Positions 63,501 through 64,000 of a stretch of DNA of 64,000 bases are shown piece after piece. The notes below the pieces were generated by a model. That model ran no database searches. It saw nothing but the letters and a program-made list of their open reading frames with translations, and had not been told where the DNA came from. The DNA is taken from NCBI GenBank assembly GCA_002733765.1, contig NVWU01000004.1, positions 305,078 through 369,077 of the forward strand, in the 5' to 3' direction. This DNA is from Colwellia sp. Lineage in GTDB: Bacteria; Pseudomonadota; Gammaproteobacteria; Enterobacterales; Alteromonadaceae. Position numbers and translations under genes: made by a program. Within the stretch, counting starts at the first letter, position 1. Each line of letters opens with the position of its first letter.

Positions 63501-64000
63501 GGCCATTAGTTAAATATGGCGAGCTAACTGCGGGCTTTACTGAAGATGATCTTATTACTTGGCTTGATGAAATAGTCGCAACACCGCTCGTTGAAAAAAG
63601 TAGTTCTTCTAGTGACCATTTTTGTTTGGCCGATATTTCCATGCATCAAACGCTACGGGAAAGTGAGTTTTATTTTCCTATGGAAGAAGCAAATATTAGT
63701 ACGCTGGCTAAATTGCTAACCGATCATCGAAACTCTGCGTTGCTTGACCCAAATGATGTTTACGGTATTAATCACGTTAGACTACCCAGTTATCAATCAC
63801 TAAAAGGTATGATGCATGGTTTTATTGATTTAGTGTTTGAACAAAATGGTAAATATTATGTGTGTGATTATAAGTCTAGCCATTTGGGTGACGATTTTAC
63901 CGATTATAATCATCAGGCTTTACGGCATAACATTGAAAATAATTATTATGACTTACAATATCTTATCTATAGCTTAGCCTTACATCGCTATTTACAGCAA
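60521..64000 (+). CDS. recB: Exodeoxyribonuclease V subunit beta (RecB), 3' end outside window
   Basis: Helicase-nuclease subunit of RecBCD. 1160 codons are open to the right edge. Walker A is 'IEASAGTGKTYNI', motif Ia 'LMTFTKDATQELRGRI', motif II 'ALVDEFQDTDPQQF', motif III 'LIGDPKQAIYGFRGGD', motif IV 'TNWRSSPDMV', motif V 'TQHGAKGLEYPIVFIP' and motif VI 'RLLYVAITRAESRC'. The C-terminal nuclease begins to show at 'YYVCDYKSSHLG' (D1116-Y-K), matching the DYK of E. coli RecB. ATG at 60521 follows AAAGGAG (60504-60510) and overlaps the recC stop. About 60-100 residues are missing to the right, with recD presumably beyond. Confidence 0.97.
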   Translation, partial: MSTEMHLKNLEAATIPLTGRHLIEASAGTGKTYNITRIYLRLLLERELKVEEILLMTFTKDATQELRGRIDAFIREALTNWQTLCETDSYFAKITQNVSNNTNSNKKESDDKIQFLLKRALLFLDEAAIFTIHGFCQRALTQHAFASGLPFNANMSTNSNDLILEACQDWYRQLAKQHSDDFALVAQFWGTPTAFVSSFAKAISHKTELSVLDVQSLVDKITQLAAQASHAITADLGLLNEGLVAHKKADEQEKRAVELVKLQAWLAQLSECENEQALLAVIQQPMPDYLLNGNRHPKAFKAALAQVLESSKQIKDDVKNLAKNINKAKAYQIVRTAIYQIRQQVQQAKEQHNLLDFDDLINTLADCLKNEEDSQLAQTLLAQYPVALVDEFQDTDPQQFAILQGIYYQAHNQSATVQSANAKQVNAALYLIGDPKQAIYGFRGGDIFAYLSARNDCDYHWLMDTNWRSSPDMVHAYNQVFLGDGSNTVFGYGIPYQAVHAGKTDKQLSDQSSDQLSNQDKALQFIHFSSEEHVTKQSDRPLMATWCANEIGQLLTSNEAKPQDIAILVRDGREAADIKQALLAANLASVFLSDRANLFHSEQAKQLISVLKGILAPEDERYYLKALASGLLGFDAPTLYKLQQDEMAYQTLKFSFFDYRTQWQRQGFIAMAINLMHQHFKIPIDNKDRALTNLLHLFEILQSASQKFLQPQELLYWFEQQCSVDNSGANSDAEAEQRLESDGDLIRIVTQHGAKGLEYPIVFIPFATRHKDPLKFGNKSVSYIEYHNEQGQLCLSLDGDEQSKAAMANEAYAETIRLLYVAITRAESRCYVLTTAFDKYVLSPLGKALQWQAEQDIVEILQQLMAKSPEVIAVKQISFDTIDADIYQQNNLDLQATLVAEVSKFYGKIERDWWLSSFSALSRNLRHGGVSTPDRDTELVGNLGITATNQTRLLLRFQLAKGAHSGNLLHDILEHSDFVTTFESDSHWQESIKWPLVKYGELTAGFTEDDLITWLDEIVATPLVEKSSSSSDHFCLADISMHQTLRESEFYFPMEEANISTLAKLLTDHRNSALLDPNDVYGINHVRLPSYQSLKGMMHGFIDLVFEQNGKYYVCDYKSSHLGDDFTDYNHQALRHNIENNYYDLQYLIYSLALHRYLQQ

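Overview
The window looks like chromosome of a marine gammaproteobacterium of the Alteromonadales, most likely Colwellia or a close relative. This is inferred from the AT-rich coding style, the fabF-pabC-mltG-tmk-holB-pilZ-tatD order, the divergent tesA / ybbA-ybbP pair, the tusDCBE-yccA and tamA-tamB blocks, and many short 'ATACCAAT'-ended palindromic repeats. No 16S gene is present to confirm it. It holds about 47 protein genes, one tRNA and one clear pseudogene. RecB runs off the right edge and FabF off the left.

Layout. 1-5.7 kb: fatty-acid, folate, cell-wall and replication housekeeping operon ending in a TatD nuclease. 5.6-6.2 kb: a gene-poor gap with a probable minus-strand small transcript. 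6.2-10.2 kb: a very large secreted protein of unknown function. 10.3-19 kb: Kef-type antiporter, TesA, YbbA-YbbP exporter, AI-2E-type permease, a secreted LprI-like protein, YciI and YciB. 19.1-23.5 kb: nitric-oxide-reductase accessory genes norQ-norE-norF-orf-norD-dnrP, with two FNR/DNR-type boxes each placed correctly over a -10 element, but no norC or norB. 23.5-27.2 kb: LysR regulator, frmA (also an S-nitrosoglutathione reductase in known homologues), fghA and msrB, so 19-27 kb reads as a nitrosative, formaldehyde and oxidative stress block. 27.2-32.7 kb: lipoprotein, long-form GAPDH, tusDCBE for tRNA 2-thiouridine, a Bax-inhibitor-like membrane protein and Tag glycosylase.

32.8-40.9 kb is the accessory region. 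It begins with tRNA-Ser(UGA), followed by three extra tandem copies of the tRNA 3' end, each with its own terminator and a period of 120 bp. Then come a membrane-anchored GFO/IDH/MocA-like protein, a NYN-LOTUS protein, a NERD protein with a zinc ribbon, and a SIR2-STAND-TPR protein with a C-terminal cold-shock-like domain (an Avs/SIR2-type defence candidate). A 21-bp inverted repeat sits immediately in front of the SIR2 gene. A MITE-like element with 26-bp terminal inverted repeats closes the region.

41-64 kb: SEC-C protein, DTW tRNA-modification enzyme, radical SAM protein, second Kef-type antiporter, TamB-TamA, a chemotaxis receptor broken by a triplicated heptamer and a one-base insertion, a prolyl oligopeptidase lipoprotein, and recC-recB.

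Most interesting: the tRNA-Ser 3'-end/terminator tandem array and the island behind it, the SIR2-STAND-TPR-cold-shock protein, the membrane-anchored GFO/IDH protein, and the minus-strand transcript unit at 5.66-5.93 kb. All functions come from reading motifs by eye. No database search was run.
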